A stretch of 64,000 bases of DNA, taken from contig NZ_JABWCS010000203.1 of the NCBI RefSeq assembly GCF_013359945.1, forward strand, positions 62,001 through 126,000, read 5' to 3'. Source of the DNA: Paenibacillus agri. GTDB lineage: Bacteria; Bacillota; Bacilli; Paenibacillales; Paenibacillaceae. This document shows, piece by piece, positions 54,865 through 62,466 of the stretch. The translations under genes and the position numbers were made by a program. Under the pieces are notes generated by a model. That model was not told where the DNA came from. It ran no database searches and saw only the letters and a program-made list of their open reading frames with translations. Positions within the stretch are counted from its first letter, which is position 1, and each line of letters starts with the position of its first letter.

Positions 54865-55746
54865 TTAGTATGGAACTCTTGATATACATCTGGATAGAGC
54901 CATTGCTAAAATATCCTGATCGAATACATGGAATTGTCGATTTTGATCAAGCAGCCAATTCGCAAAACCTGTTGCTGTTCGATAGTCCTCAAAATCTTCA
55001 GAATTAACCCTAAACTCAGCTAATCTAGTCATTATTGCGTATTCCTCATCCGATAATTGAATGCCTAGTTGAGAAAGCTGTCTTTCACGGATTCTTCGTG
55101 CAGTAATATCTTGTATTGCTCGCTGTGTATTGGAGATTTGTCCTGCATGAGGCCGATAATACATTAAATTATGAGGGATATTGGCCAATTGCGCGCTTGA
55201 AGATAGCCTGTTCCACAGTTCATAATCCTCCGCATGAGGGTAATTATGATCATAACGAATCCCGAGACGATCTATTGAACGACTGCGCATCATGACGGAA
55301 GGATGTAGAATACAACAATTAAATAACAGCCAGACCTTAATTTCTTCATGATACATAGGATTTAGCTTGACGGGTCCGAGATAGTTCGTTGTATATCCTG
55401 TTCCGCAAATATCTATGCTGGGATTTTGGTCCATAAAATAAGCCTGCACTTCCAAGCGGTTTAGTGCTGCAATGTCATCGCTGTCTATACGGGCGATGTA
55501 CTCACCTTGGGCCAGATCGAGTCCTTGATTCAGTGAAGTGACAATGCCCATATTCTCAGCATGAAATATCTTTTTTACTCTAGTGTCTTTTATTTCATGT
55601 ATGATTCCCGCTGATCCGTCGGTTGATCCGTCATCAATTATTATCAATTCTAGGTCGCTTAACGTTTGCAATAAGATTGAGTTAACGGCTTCCTGCAAAT
55701 AGATTGCGTTATTATAGACGGGCATAATTACAGATATTCTGGGCAC
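54865..55746 (-). CDS. Family 2 glycosyltransferase
   Basis: A 293-residue GT-A enzyme. ISVIMPVYNNAIYLQEAVNS opens it, DDGSTDGSAG binds the nucleotide sugar and RIDSDD is the metal DxD. The conserved ending region YRPHAGQISNTQ is typical of surface-polysaccharide transferases in Firmicutes. GTG 55746 follows AGGAGG. It stands alone, with no Wzx/Wzy or other transferases next to it; the acceptor cannot be guessed. Confidence 0.92.
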   Translation of the reverse strand: MPRISVIMPVYNNAIYLQEAVNSILLQTLSDLELIIIDDGSTDGSAGIIHEIKDTRVKKIFHAENMGIVTSLNQGLDLAQGEYIARIDSDDIAALNRLEVQAYFMDQNPSIDICGTGYTTNYLGPVKLNPMYHEEIKVWLLFNCCILHPSVMMRSRSIDRLGIRYDHNYPHAEDYELWNRLSSSAQLANIPHNLMYYRPHAGQISNTQRAIQDITARRIRERQLSQLGIQLSDEEYAIMTRLAEFRVNSEDFEDYRTATGFANWLLDQNRQFHVFDQDILAMALSRCISRVPY

Positions 55747-55847
55747 CAGGCATTCCTCCTAAATACTTGTCTCTCATTAACAAATTATGATGAGACACAC
55801 TAATGCGCAACAAGAGGAATGAAAAAAGGCATATTCTCAGGTAGTAA

Positions 55848-56115
55848 ATGCCTGCATCTATTCCGGTGCATCTCCAGAAGATTATTTTACTAGGAGACAA
55901 CCCGGGAAATCTGCTGGCCCTGGGTATGGACCCCAATCTGATTCTGCAATCTGACTATGGGGATGCGGAAGATGCCATGACCAATGAAGCCGTGTCCAAA
56001 TCTGCCCCAAGCACCATGTTCAACCGGAGTGCCCCTACCTATGAGAGATTGCGGATATTACCGGCACGAAGCGGGTGGCAGAGGACTGAGTATTGGTGTA
56101 TGCGATAAGCTGAGA
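55848..56115 (+). pseudogene. Remnant of a siderophore-binding (FhuD-like) protein
   Basis: The frame at 55848 reads KIILLGDNPGNLLALGM, a hallmark of iron-siderophore binding proteins and AraC-siderophore regulators. It jumps to DPNLILQSDYGDAEDAM, with about 35-40 expected residues missing, and then APTYERL. A frameshift at about 56050 leads to ADITGTKRVAED, a TGA in place of Trp, then VLVYAIS. The deletion, frameshift and stop show decay. It is a different piece from the minus-strand pseudogene at 8002-8727. The missing N terminus would be to the left; nothing earlier is recognisable. Confidence 0.72.
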
Positions 56116-56156
56116 GGAACACACTGCTTGACAGCAAAGAAAAAAAGATTAATAAT

Positions 56157-56177
56157 TTATTTAGGGAGGCTAAATAA
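56157..56177. promoter_or_regulatory. Operator overlapping the marR ribosome-binding site
   Basis: TTATTTAG and CTAAATAA form perfect eight-base arms around GGAGG, which is the Shine-Dalgarno of the MarR gene starting at 56178. Binding here would shut off its own expression; in RNA the same arms could fold and present or hide the ribosome site. Confidence 0.75.
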
Positions 56178-56615
56178 GTGGGTCATCCATTCAGTGGATA
56201 TATCGTGTATTGGAATAAACGGATTTACCGCGATCTTAACGTTATGTATGACAGGAAGTTGGCACCCTACGGTCTTACTTCAGGACAGGTGAATGTATTG
56301 GAGCAATTGTGGACCCTTGGAGATGGCATGACGCAGAAGGAATTACACGAGCGGCTTGGCATTCGTCCGGCATCACTTACGAATCTGCTTAATGCTCTTG
56401 TAGAAGGCGGTTGGGTGGTTCGGAAGTCAGATCCGCAGGATGCGCGGTCCAAACGGATTTATCTGACGGAAGCAGGACTGGCTCAGAGCAAGGTCTGTAT
56501 GGAGATTATCACGGAACTGGAAAACGTGGTCCGGCAGGGAATGTCCCCGGAAGAGATCTCCCTGATGCTGGTGTGGATGCAGAAAAATCATAACAATGTT
56601 TCCAATGAGGAATAA
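56178..56615 (+). CDS. MarR-family regulator
   Basis: A 145-residue MarR protein. The winged helix is MTQKELHERLGIRPASLTNL and VRKSDPQDARSKRIYLTE, the latter the standard wing. GTG 56178 has GGAGG eight bases upstream. The same half-site, ATTTAG, forms a dyad over its ribosome site and another in front of the MBL gene (56649-56669), so it should control both itself and that gene. No Cys redox switch typical of OhrR is evident in the N-terminal part. Confidence 0.93.
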   Translation: MGHPFSGYIVYWNKRIYRDLNVMYDRKLAPYGLTSGQVNVLEQLWTLGDGMTQKELHERLGIRPASLTNLLNALVEGGWVVRKSDPQDARSKRIYLTEAGLAQSKVCMEIITELENVVRQGMSPEEISLMLVWMQKNHNNVSNEE

Positions 56616-56648
56616 AAAAACAATAGAGAGGAGGTTTTTTTTGATAAT

Positions 56649-56669
56649 ATATTTAGCCTAGCTAAATAT
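56649..56669. promoter_or_regulatory. MarR operator before the MBL gene
   Basis: ATATTTAGC and GCTAAATAT form perfect nine-base arms around CTA, sharing the ATTTAG core with the dyad at 56157. It sits 42 bases before the MBL start. Confidence 0.75.
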
Positions 56670-56710
56670 ATTTCTGGTAAGCCCATTCTGATTTAGAAAG
56701 GAAGAGATTG

Positions 56711-57403
56711 ATGAAGATCAAACCAGTAGTTGATGGAATCTATTTATTACCTCTGAAAAATGTAAATGCCTACCTGCTGGAAATGGAGCATGGGCTTGTA
56801 CTAATAGATACGGGATTACCCGGGAGTGAGTATGAAATTATAACAGCCATTGAATCGCTGGGTCACAAGCGTGAGGAGTTGAAGTCTATTCTGCTTACGC
56901 ATTGCCATACCGATCATGCCGGAAGCGCAGCAGCACTGAAACGGATGCTTCCACATGTTAAAATCTATGCAAATGCCATGGATGCCGACATTATAGAGAA
57001 TGGGTTGCAGATACGGCCGATGACTCCGGCTCCGGGTCTGCTGAACAAACTGTTGTTCCGTCTCTTTGGCAAGGGGACTCCCGTCGAACCTGTTCAAGTT
57101 GATGTTAGATTGGCAGATGGTGAGCATCCTGATTTTTCTGATGACTTAATGGCTGTTCATCTCCCGGGTCACTGTCTGGGTCAGCTTGGTTTCTTGCATT
57201 CCGGGCATGGCGGAGTTATGTTCGTAGCAGATGTGGCAACCAACATGACGGGACTCGGTTTCAGTATGGGGTATGAGGATATAGGAGTTGGGAAGCATAG
57301 TATTCAAAAATTGGGTCAATACGATTTCGAAATCGCCTGCTTCGGTCATGGCAGACCAATCATGCGGGAAGCTTCACGCCGGTTTCAGCGTATGCTGCGG
57401 TAA
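56711..57403 (+). CDS. MBL-fold metallohydrolase
   Basis: A 230-residue metallo-beta-lactamase-fold hydrolase. LLTHCHTDHAGSAA is the HxHxDH zinc motif, and the other ligands are in LPGHCLGQLG, FVADVA and CFGHGRPI. ATG 56711 follows AAAGGAAGAG; an in-frame TTG sits just before it. It resembles the YflN/glyoxalase II-like group, acting on lactones or thioesters. Its neighbour MarR gene and the operator dyad make it the regulon member most exposed to the inducer. Confidence 0.92.
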   Translation: MKIKPVVDGIYLLPLKNVNAYLLEMEHGLVLIDTGLPGSEYEIITAIESLGHKREELKSILLTHCHTDHAGSAAALKRMLPHVKIYANAMDADIIENGLQIRPMTPAPGLLNKLLFRLFGKGTPVEPVQVDVRLADGEHPDFSDDLMAVHLPGHCLGQLGFLHSGHGGVMFVADVATNMTGLGFSMGYEDIGVGKHSIQKLGQYDFEIACFGHGRPIMREASRRFQRMLR

Positions 57404-57429
57404 TCGATACGATAGAACCCAGCTAGTTA

Positions 57430-57468
57430 ATGCACAGCAGCCCATCGAGCGGAGAGGCTGCTGTGCAT
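57430..57468 (+). terminator. Perfect 13-bp hairpin after MBL gene
   Basis: ATGCACAGCAGCC pairs perfectly with GGCTGCTGTGCAT around a 13-base loop. There is no T-run, so it may be a weak terminator or an RNA-stabilising end. Confidence 0.6.
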
Positions 57469-57663
57469 ACATTATAACCGGATAAGGCCCAACTTCCATT
57501 GCTTAAAAATCCATCCCATGGACATACTTTAAACAAATTTTCTTTTTTTCAAATGGATGGTTATGAGCAAGAATCAAACCGCAATTCATAAGTAATCATG
57601 TTCGACTCAGGCGTATTAATATGTAGTTGTAAACCTATTTTAACTCCAAGGGGAGCGATCGCG

Positions 57664-58077
57664 TTGACAAAAGAATTGTGGATTAACCTTCCGGTGAAAA
57701 ACCTTCAGAGGTCACGGGAGTTCTTCGGCAAGCTTGGTTTTTCGTTTCACCCCCGGCATGCGAACAGTGATGAGGCTGCGGGGCTGATCTTTGGAGACAA
57801 GCAAGTGATGGTGATGCTGTTCCCTGAGGACACCTTTAAGAGCTTCACAGGTCATGAACTTGCAGATACACAGCAGGGGACAGAGGTCTTATTGTCCATT
57901 GATGCAGAGAGCCGGGAAGAAGTCGATGAGCTGGTAAGCAAGGTGCTGGCGGCTGGCGGCACGGTCTACAAAAAGCCCGGAGGCGAGGGCTGGATGTACG
58001 GTGCCGGATTTGCTGATCCGGACGGTCACCGCTGGAATGTGTTATACATGGACATGAGTCAAATGCCGCAGGGATGA
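57664..58077 (+). CDS. VOC-family glyoxalase-like protein
   Basis: A 137-residue vicinal-oxygen-chelate protein. TKELWINLPVKNLQRSREFF opens it and GAGFADPDGHRWNVLYMDM closes it, as in the small Bacillales lactoylglutathione-lyase-like group. TTG 57664 follows AAGGGGAG; an in-frame ATG at 57598 gives an unlikely Cys-rich leader. The ligand is unknown. It is followed by a LysR gene 69 bases later. Confidence 0.87.
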   Translation: MTKELWINLPVKNLQRSREFFGKLGFSFHPRHANSDEAAGLIFGDKQVMVMLFPEDTFKSFTGHELADTQQGTEVLLSIDAESREEVDELVSKVLAAGGTVYKKPGGEGWMYGAGFADPDGHRWNVLYMDMSQMPQG

Positions 58078-58146
58078 GATTTATCCTGAGAGGTTTAAAT
58101 AATAGACAAGTCTTGACATTAGTAAAAGAAAGATACAGGAGGCAGC

Positions 58147-59016
58147 ATGGCAGACTTTGAATGGTACAGAAGCTTCTGCAATATCTATAAGCATAACTCG
58201 GTGTCTGAAGCTGCAAAGACCCGAATGATGACACAGCCGGCGATGAGTCAGCATCTGGCCTCTCTGGAGGCCGAGGTAGGGGAAGCGCTTTTTATCCGAA
58301 CGGCAAGGAAGATGTTGCCTACCGAACGGGGGAAGGAGCTGTACTCTCAGCTGGCCCCGCTAATCGAGTCGCTGGAGGAGGCGACGATGAATTTCAGAGC
58401 GGCTTCGCTGCCGACAATTACAGTGATTAAGATAGGGACAGCGCATGAGTTCTATGTGGAAAAAATACTTCCGCGGCTGCATCAATACGATTTTCGCACG
58501 ATTACCCTTTTTGGGACTGCCAGTGAATTGCTGGAGATGTTGAAAGAGGATAAGGTGGATATCATTATTACCTCACAAAAGGTACAGACACCGGGAATTG
58601 AGTACCTGAAATTAATGGACGAGGAATTTGCCATTGTGGCGCCAAGTCATTATGAGATACCGGATACGGATGATCTTGAGGCAAGAGAGCAATGGCTGTC
58701 TGCGCAGCCATGGATGAGCTATGGACTGGAGCTGCCGATCATCCGGCGGATCTGGAGAGAGCATTTTAACAAACGCCCGCAGATCAGACCGGTTCATGTT
58801 ATTCCGAATTTACATATGATCCTGAAGGCGATAGGTAACGGCACAGGTCTTAGTGTTATAACTACATATTTGACTAATGAAGACGCCAGAATTAACACGA
58901 AAGAGATTTATGAGGATTTAAAAGTGAAAAACGAACTGTTCTTCGCTTATAAGCTTAAGCACAAGCATTTGCCGCAGATCCGCGAGATTATGGCGGTTAT
59001 CCGTGAAGAAGAATAG
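58147..59016 (+). CDS. LysR-family transcriptional regulator
   Basis: A 289-residue LysR protein. The helix-turn-helix is FEWYRSFCNIYKHNSVSEAA then MMTQPAMSQHLASLEAEVGE. The effector domain ends with LVKNELFFAYKLKHKHLPQI-like sequence. ATG 58147 follows CAGGAGGC. It points towards the SDR gene, and the gap between them contains two dyads. Regulation of that gene is likely. Confidence 0.9.
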   Translation: MADFEWYRSFCNIYKHNSVSEAAKTRMMTQPAMSQHLASLEAEVGEALFIRTARKMLPTERGKELYSQLAPLIESLEEATMNFRAASLPTITVIKIGTAHEFYVEKILPRLHQYDFRTITLFGTASELLEMLKEDKVDIIITSQKVQTPGIEYLKLMDEEFAIVAPSHYEIPDTDDLEAREQWLSAQPWMSYGLELPIIRRIWREHFNKRPQIRPVHVIPNLHMILKAIGNGTGLSVITTYLTNEDARINTKEIYEDLKVKNELFFAYKLKHKHLPQIREIMAVIREEE

Positions 59017-59050
59017 AGATCGGCCAGTGTCAGCTGGGCGGTCTTTTTTA
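59017..59050 (+). terminator. Terminator of the LysR gene
   Basis: AGATCGGCCAG pairs with CTGGGCGGTCT (one mismatch, one G-U) around a six-base loop, followed by TTTTTT. Confidence 0.7.
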
Positions 59051-59072
59051 TATGACTAACTATAAATATATT

Positions 59073-59165
59073 TATGATTAATCATATAATTAATAATTTG
59101 TTTTATGTGTTGTGGAGAACTACAATAGGGGAGCAATAATCATTCAATACTCACCAAAGTGGTGA
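59073..59165. promoter_or_regulatory. Two dyads before the SDR gene
   Basis: TATGATTAATCATA (59073-59086) is a perfect 14-base palindrome. TCACCA and TGGTGA (59151-59165) form a second dyad around AAG. Both lie within 150 bases upstream of the SDR start and after the LysR terminator. Confidence 0.55.
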
Positions 59166-59220
59166 TTGAACAACTAGGCTAATCCGCTATTTATATTAAA
59201 TATATAGGAGGAGAGAAACA

Positions 59221-60117
59221 ATGAAAGTATTTGTGACAGGTGCAACCGGTTATATTGGCGGGTCTGTGGCTAAGGTACTGATTGATGCTGGACATGTAGT
59301 CTATGGGCTTGTGCGTGATCCGAAGAAGGTGGCTGCTCTTAAGGAAATAGGCATTGAGCCTGTACTGGGCACGCTTGAAGACAACGAAGTGCTAACCAAG
59401 TACGCTAAGTTAAGCGATGCGGTTATCCATACCGCCGACTCGGACCACAGAGGGGCAGTAGAAACCTTTATAGCCGCCTTGCGTGGTACAGGTAAAGCTT
59501 TTCTGCACACATCGGGTTCCAGTGTGGTGGGAGATGATGCCCGGGGCGATTCCAAAAGCGAGCATATTTATGACGAGGAAACACCATTTGTTCCGATGGA
59601 TATCCGCGCTGACCGGGTAGCGATCAACAATCTAGTGCGCCAAGCCGGAATCGATGAGTGGGTGAGAAGTGTGGTTATTGTGCCTTCCATGATCTACGGT
59701 GATTCACTCGGCTTACCGACACAAAGCGATCAGTTGCCACAGGTTATCCGCAAATCGAAGGCCGTGGGAGCTGGTGTTCATGTGGGTAAAGGAGTAAACC
59801 GTTGGTCTAACGTTCATATCAAGGATTTGGCGGAATTGTATCGACTGGCTCTGGAAAAAGCACCCTCTGCTTCGTACTTCTTCGCTGAAAATGGGGAAGA
59901 GTCTTTCCAGGATATCGCCAAAGCGGTTAGTGAAGCACTGGGCTTTGGAGGCAAAACAACGAGCTGGCTGGCCGATGAGGCTATTGCAGAACTAGGCGAC
60001 TGGGCTCGCTTTGCCATCGCCTCCAACAGTCGTGTGCGTGCAGTACATGCAAGAAATCTGTTAGGCTGGCAGCCTTCGGAAGCACCCATGCTGAGCTGGA
60101 TAAAGAGCATCTCATAA
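59221..60117 (+). CDS. NAD(P)-dependent epimerase/dehydratase-like (atypical SDR)
   Basis: A 298-residue extended SDR. MKVFVTGATGYIGGSVAKVL is the Rossmann opening (GATGYIG). LHTSGSSVVGDD and DRVAINNLVRQAG take the places of the Ser and YxxxK motifs, with no classical Tyr, placing it with NmrA/atypical SDRs. The end, LSWIKSIS, is usual for the group. Start ATG follows AGGAGGAGAG. It is followed by a terminator and probably controlled by the preceding LysR protein. Confidence 0.88.
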   Translation: MKVFVTGATGYIGGSVAKVLIDAGHVVYGLVRDPKKVAALKEIGIEPVLGTLEDNEVLTKYAKLSDAVIHTADSDHRGAVETFIAALRGTGKAFLHTSGSSVVGDDARGDSKSEHIYDEETPFVPMDIRADRVAINNLVRQAGIDEWVRSVVIVPSMIYGDSLGLPTQSDQLPQVIRKSKAVGAGVHVGKGVNRWSNVHIKDLAELYRLALEKAPSASYFFAENGEESFQDIAKAVSEALGFGGKTTSWLADEAIAELGDWARFAIASNSRVRAVHARNLLGWQPSEAPMLSWIKSIS

Positions 60118-60133
60118 TCCTGAATTCATTCTT

Positions 60134-60161
60134 AAAAAAACGGCAGAAATGCCGTTTTTTT
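60134..60161 (+). terminator. Terminator of the SDR gene
   Basis: AAAAAAACGGCA pairs with TGCCGTTTTTTT around GAAA. Confidence 0.9.
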
Positions 60162-60206
60162 GTGTGCGAAAATCTATCATATGAAAAATATGAAACAATA
60201 TCGAAT

Positions 60207-60239
60207 AGAATATATGTTAGAAAATATAACATATATTCT
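60207..60239. repeat. Perfect 13-bp inverted repeat
   Basis: AGAATATATGTTA and TAACATATATTCT lie around GAAAATA. No T-run or gene end is near, so it is either an operator or a structural element in the leader of the amidase region. Confidence 0.7.
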
Positions 60240-60399
60240 GTATATGAATATTGAAATTACGCTCTATATCATTTTAGTGCAACCAGTTTCTATAAGGAAT
60301 ATTAAACAGTATAAATCAAAATAGATAGTATAACGCCGAAAATAGCAGATAATTTGAGATAAATAACTATGAAATCGCTTTTTATTTAAATATTTATGT

Positions 60400-60428
60400 T
60401 TGTGAGGAAATATAACACGAAATATAAT
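60400..60428 (+). promoter_or_regulatory. Sigma-A-like promoter of the amidase gene
   Basis: TTGTGA at 60400-60405 and a perfect TATAAT at 60423-60428 with a 17-base spacer. The leader would be about 48 bases, with GAAAGCGGGGGAG before the ATG. Confidence 0.75.
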
Positions 60429-60482
60429 GAGGGGGAATTACTAGTCAACCAGATTACATAACTTGAAAGCGGGGGAGTCATC

Positions 60483-62363
60483 ATGTTCAGAAAATCCAGA
60501 TTTACTATCATCTCCGGTCTAGTAACAGGAGCCTTGATGTTGTCCGTTCCGTTGTCTGCTTTTGCAGCACCAACAGTGGCAACTTCGATCAAACCGGTTA
60601 CTTCACACGAATTAGTCTCCCTGATGAACGATGCCAGTTCACGGGCTGGAAGTACCGTTTCGTTTCAGATGAAAGAGGCCCCGAGTGTGTCCCGCGAACA
60701 GTTGGCTGTTATGCTGGGGACTTCGCTGAAGCTGGCAGATGCCAAAGAGCCATTCGTCGATGTACCCGATAATTCAGCTTCCGCAGGGGCAATTGGAGCC
60801 CTGAATGAGAAACAGCTTATGCAGGGAACGAGTCCAGCCCGCTTTGAACCTAAAGCGCTTTTGACAGAGAAGCAGGCTCAGGTGCTGGCTGACCGTCTCT
60901 ATGATTATTTGAAGCCCTTTGAATTGCTGGAAACAACAATTGCTGATATTCAAAAAGCTGTCGGTCAAGGGAAGCTGACCTATAAACAGTTGACCCAAAT
61001 GTACCTGGATCGGATCAATAAGTATGATCACCAAGGCGTAAAGTTAAATGCGATAATCACTGTGAATTCCGATGCCCTTAAGACTGCCGAAGCAATGGAT
61101 AAAGAAAGAGAGACCAAAGGCATTCGCGGACCGCTCCACGGGATTCCAATTATCCTAAAAGATAACTACGCTACTGCTGATCTGCCTACCACCGCAGGCT
61201 GTCTTTGTCTGAAGGATGCTATTCCGACACATGATGCCGAGATGGTTAAGAAGCTCAAGGATGCCGGCGCTATCGTGATCGGCAAATCCAATCTGGATGA
61301 GTTCGCCTCGGGTATTACGGGAGCCAGCTCGCTGGGTGGACAGACCTTGAACCCTTATGCTCCTGACCGCAGTCCTGGTGGGTCCAGCGCAGGCACCGGC
61401 GCATCTATAGCGGCTAACTTTGCTTTGGCTGGCCTTGGAACGGATACCGGTGGTTCGATTCGCATTCCATCTTCGTATAACAGTTTGGTTGGTATTCGTC
61501 CAACGGTGGGTTTGACAAGCCGTGATGGTATCATACCACTGGCCCTGACCCAGGACGTAGGCGGCCCGATAGCCCGTACCGTAACGGATGCAGCGATTCT
61601 TCTGGGAACCTCATCTGGCTATGACGCTAATGATGTTGCAACAGCCTATGGCGTTGGTCACTCCAAGACCGATTATACGAAGGACCTGGATGTCAATGGT
61701 CTTAGAGGTGCCCGCATCGGGGTGGCTACTGAGTTATTTGGCACCAAGCCGGAAGAAATGCCGACTACTAATCTGATGAATGCCGCTGTTGCTGACATCA
61801 AAAAACTAGGGGCGATTACAACCCCGATCACCATCCCGAATCTGGCGGAAATCATGAAATATCCAAGTCTCAGTGGATATGAATTCAAATCTCAGTTGAA
61901 TGAATACCTGGCGAATTACCAGCCGGATGCGCCTTACCATACGCTTACAGAAATTATCAGCTCCGGACAATTCTTAAAAGGGAACGAAAGTACCTATAAG
62001 CTGCGCGATTCACGTGATCTGGAATCCCAGGAGTATAAGGATATCGTTCTGAAACGCACCAAGCTGACACGCGATGCGCTCTTGAAGGTAATGGCTGACA
62101 ATAATCTGGATGCCATCATCTATCCATCTACTGTACAAACCACTGTACCGATCGGCGAATCCTCCAAAGCCGGTAACAATAACCGACTTAGCCCTTTCAG
62201 CGGATTCCCTGCGATCTCGGTTCCGGCTGGATTCACGTCGGAAGGTCTGCCAGCAGGCATGGAATTCCTGGGTCGTCCGTTTGACGAGGCTACCCTGATC
62301 AAGTTGGCTTATGCTTATGAGCAAGGAACGCATAATCGCAAAGCACCAGCACTTCTACCTTAA
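60483..62363 (+). CDS. Secreted amidase with N-terminal SLH-like region
   Basis: A 626-residue exported amidase. The signal peptide ends near LSAFAA (residues 1-29). Residues of about 60-150 (VSREQLAVMLGTSLKLADAK, then LNEKQLMQGTSPARFEPKAL, LTEKQAQVLADRLY) resemble two SLH modules, suggesting attachment to the wall. From about residue 155 the amidase-signature domain has catalytic Lys in GIPIILKDNYA, the Ser-cis-Ser in GGSSAGTGASIA, and the nucleophile Ser in DTGGSIRIPS. No amidotransferase B partner is present, so it should be a free extracellular amidase. Substrate unknown. Confidence 0.9.
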   Translation: MFRKSRFTIISGLVTGALMLSVPLSAFAAPTVATSIKPVTSHELVSLMNDASSRAGSTVSFQMKEAPSVSREQLAVMLGTSLKLADAKEPFVDVPDNSASAGAIGALNEKQLMQGTSPARFEPKALLTEKQAQVLADRLYDYLKPFELLETTIADIQKAVGQGKLTYKQLTQMYLDRINKYDHQGVKLNAIITVNSDALKTAEAMDKERETKGIRGPLHGIPIILKDNYATADLPTTAGCLCLKDAIPTHDAEMVKKLKDAGAIVIGKSNLDEFASGITGASSLGGQTLNPYAPDRSPGGSSAGTGASIAANFALAGLGTDTGGSIRIPSSYNSLVGIRPTVGLTSRDGIIPLALTQDVGGPIARTVTDAAILLGTSSGYDANDVATAYGVGHSKTDYTKDLDVNGLRGARIGVATELFGTKPEEMPTTNLMNAAVADIKKLGAITTPITIPNLAEIMKYPSLSGYEFKSQLNEYLANYQPDAPYHTLTEIISSGQFLKGNESTYKLRDSRDLESQEYKDIVLKRTKLTRDALLKVMADNNLDAIIYPSTVQTTVPIGESSKAGNNNRLSPFSGFPAISVPAGFTSEGLPAGMEFLGRPFDEATLIKLAYAYEQGTHNRKAPALLP

Positions 62364-62401
62364 GATATAACTTCTATAAGCAACTCTAATAAAGTCATAG
62401 T

Positions 62402-62440
62402 AAAGCAGCGAGTCTCTTGTCATGAGAGGTTCGCTGCTTT
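62402..62440. terminator. Hairpin between convergent amidase and germination genes
   Basis: AAAGCAGCGA pairs perfectly with TCGCTGCTTT, with an inner CTCT/AGAG pairing. It can serve both strands. Confidence 0.75.
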
Positions 62441-62466
62441 CTGGTTGTCAGATCATATGAAATTCA

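Larger units (their letters stand above)
60118..60482. other. AT-rich gap with terminator, long hairpin and promoter
   Basis: Contents in order: terminator at 60134-60161, a perfect 13-base inverted repeat at 60207-60239, and the amidase promoter at 60400-60428. No open frame is supported. Confidence 0.65.

Noticed and set aside
56634..56663. Tiny leader frame TTG-ATA-ATA-TAT-TTA-GCC-TAG after GAGGAGG before the MBL gene
   Set aside because: Only six codons and it overlaps the operator; a leader-peptide role has no further support.
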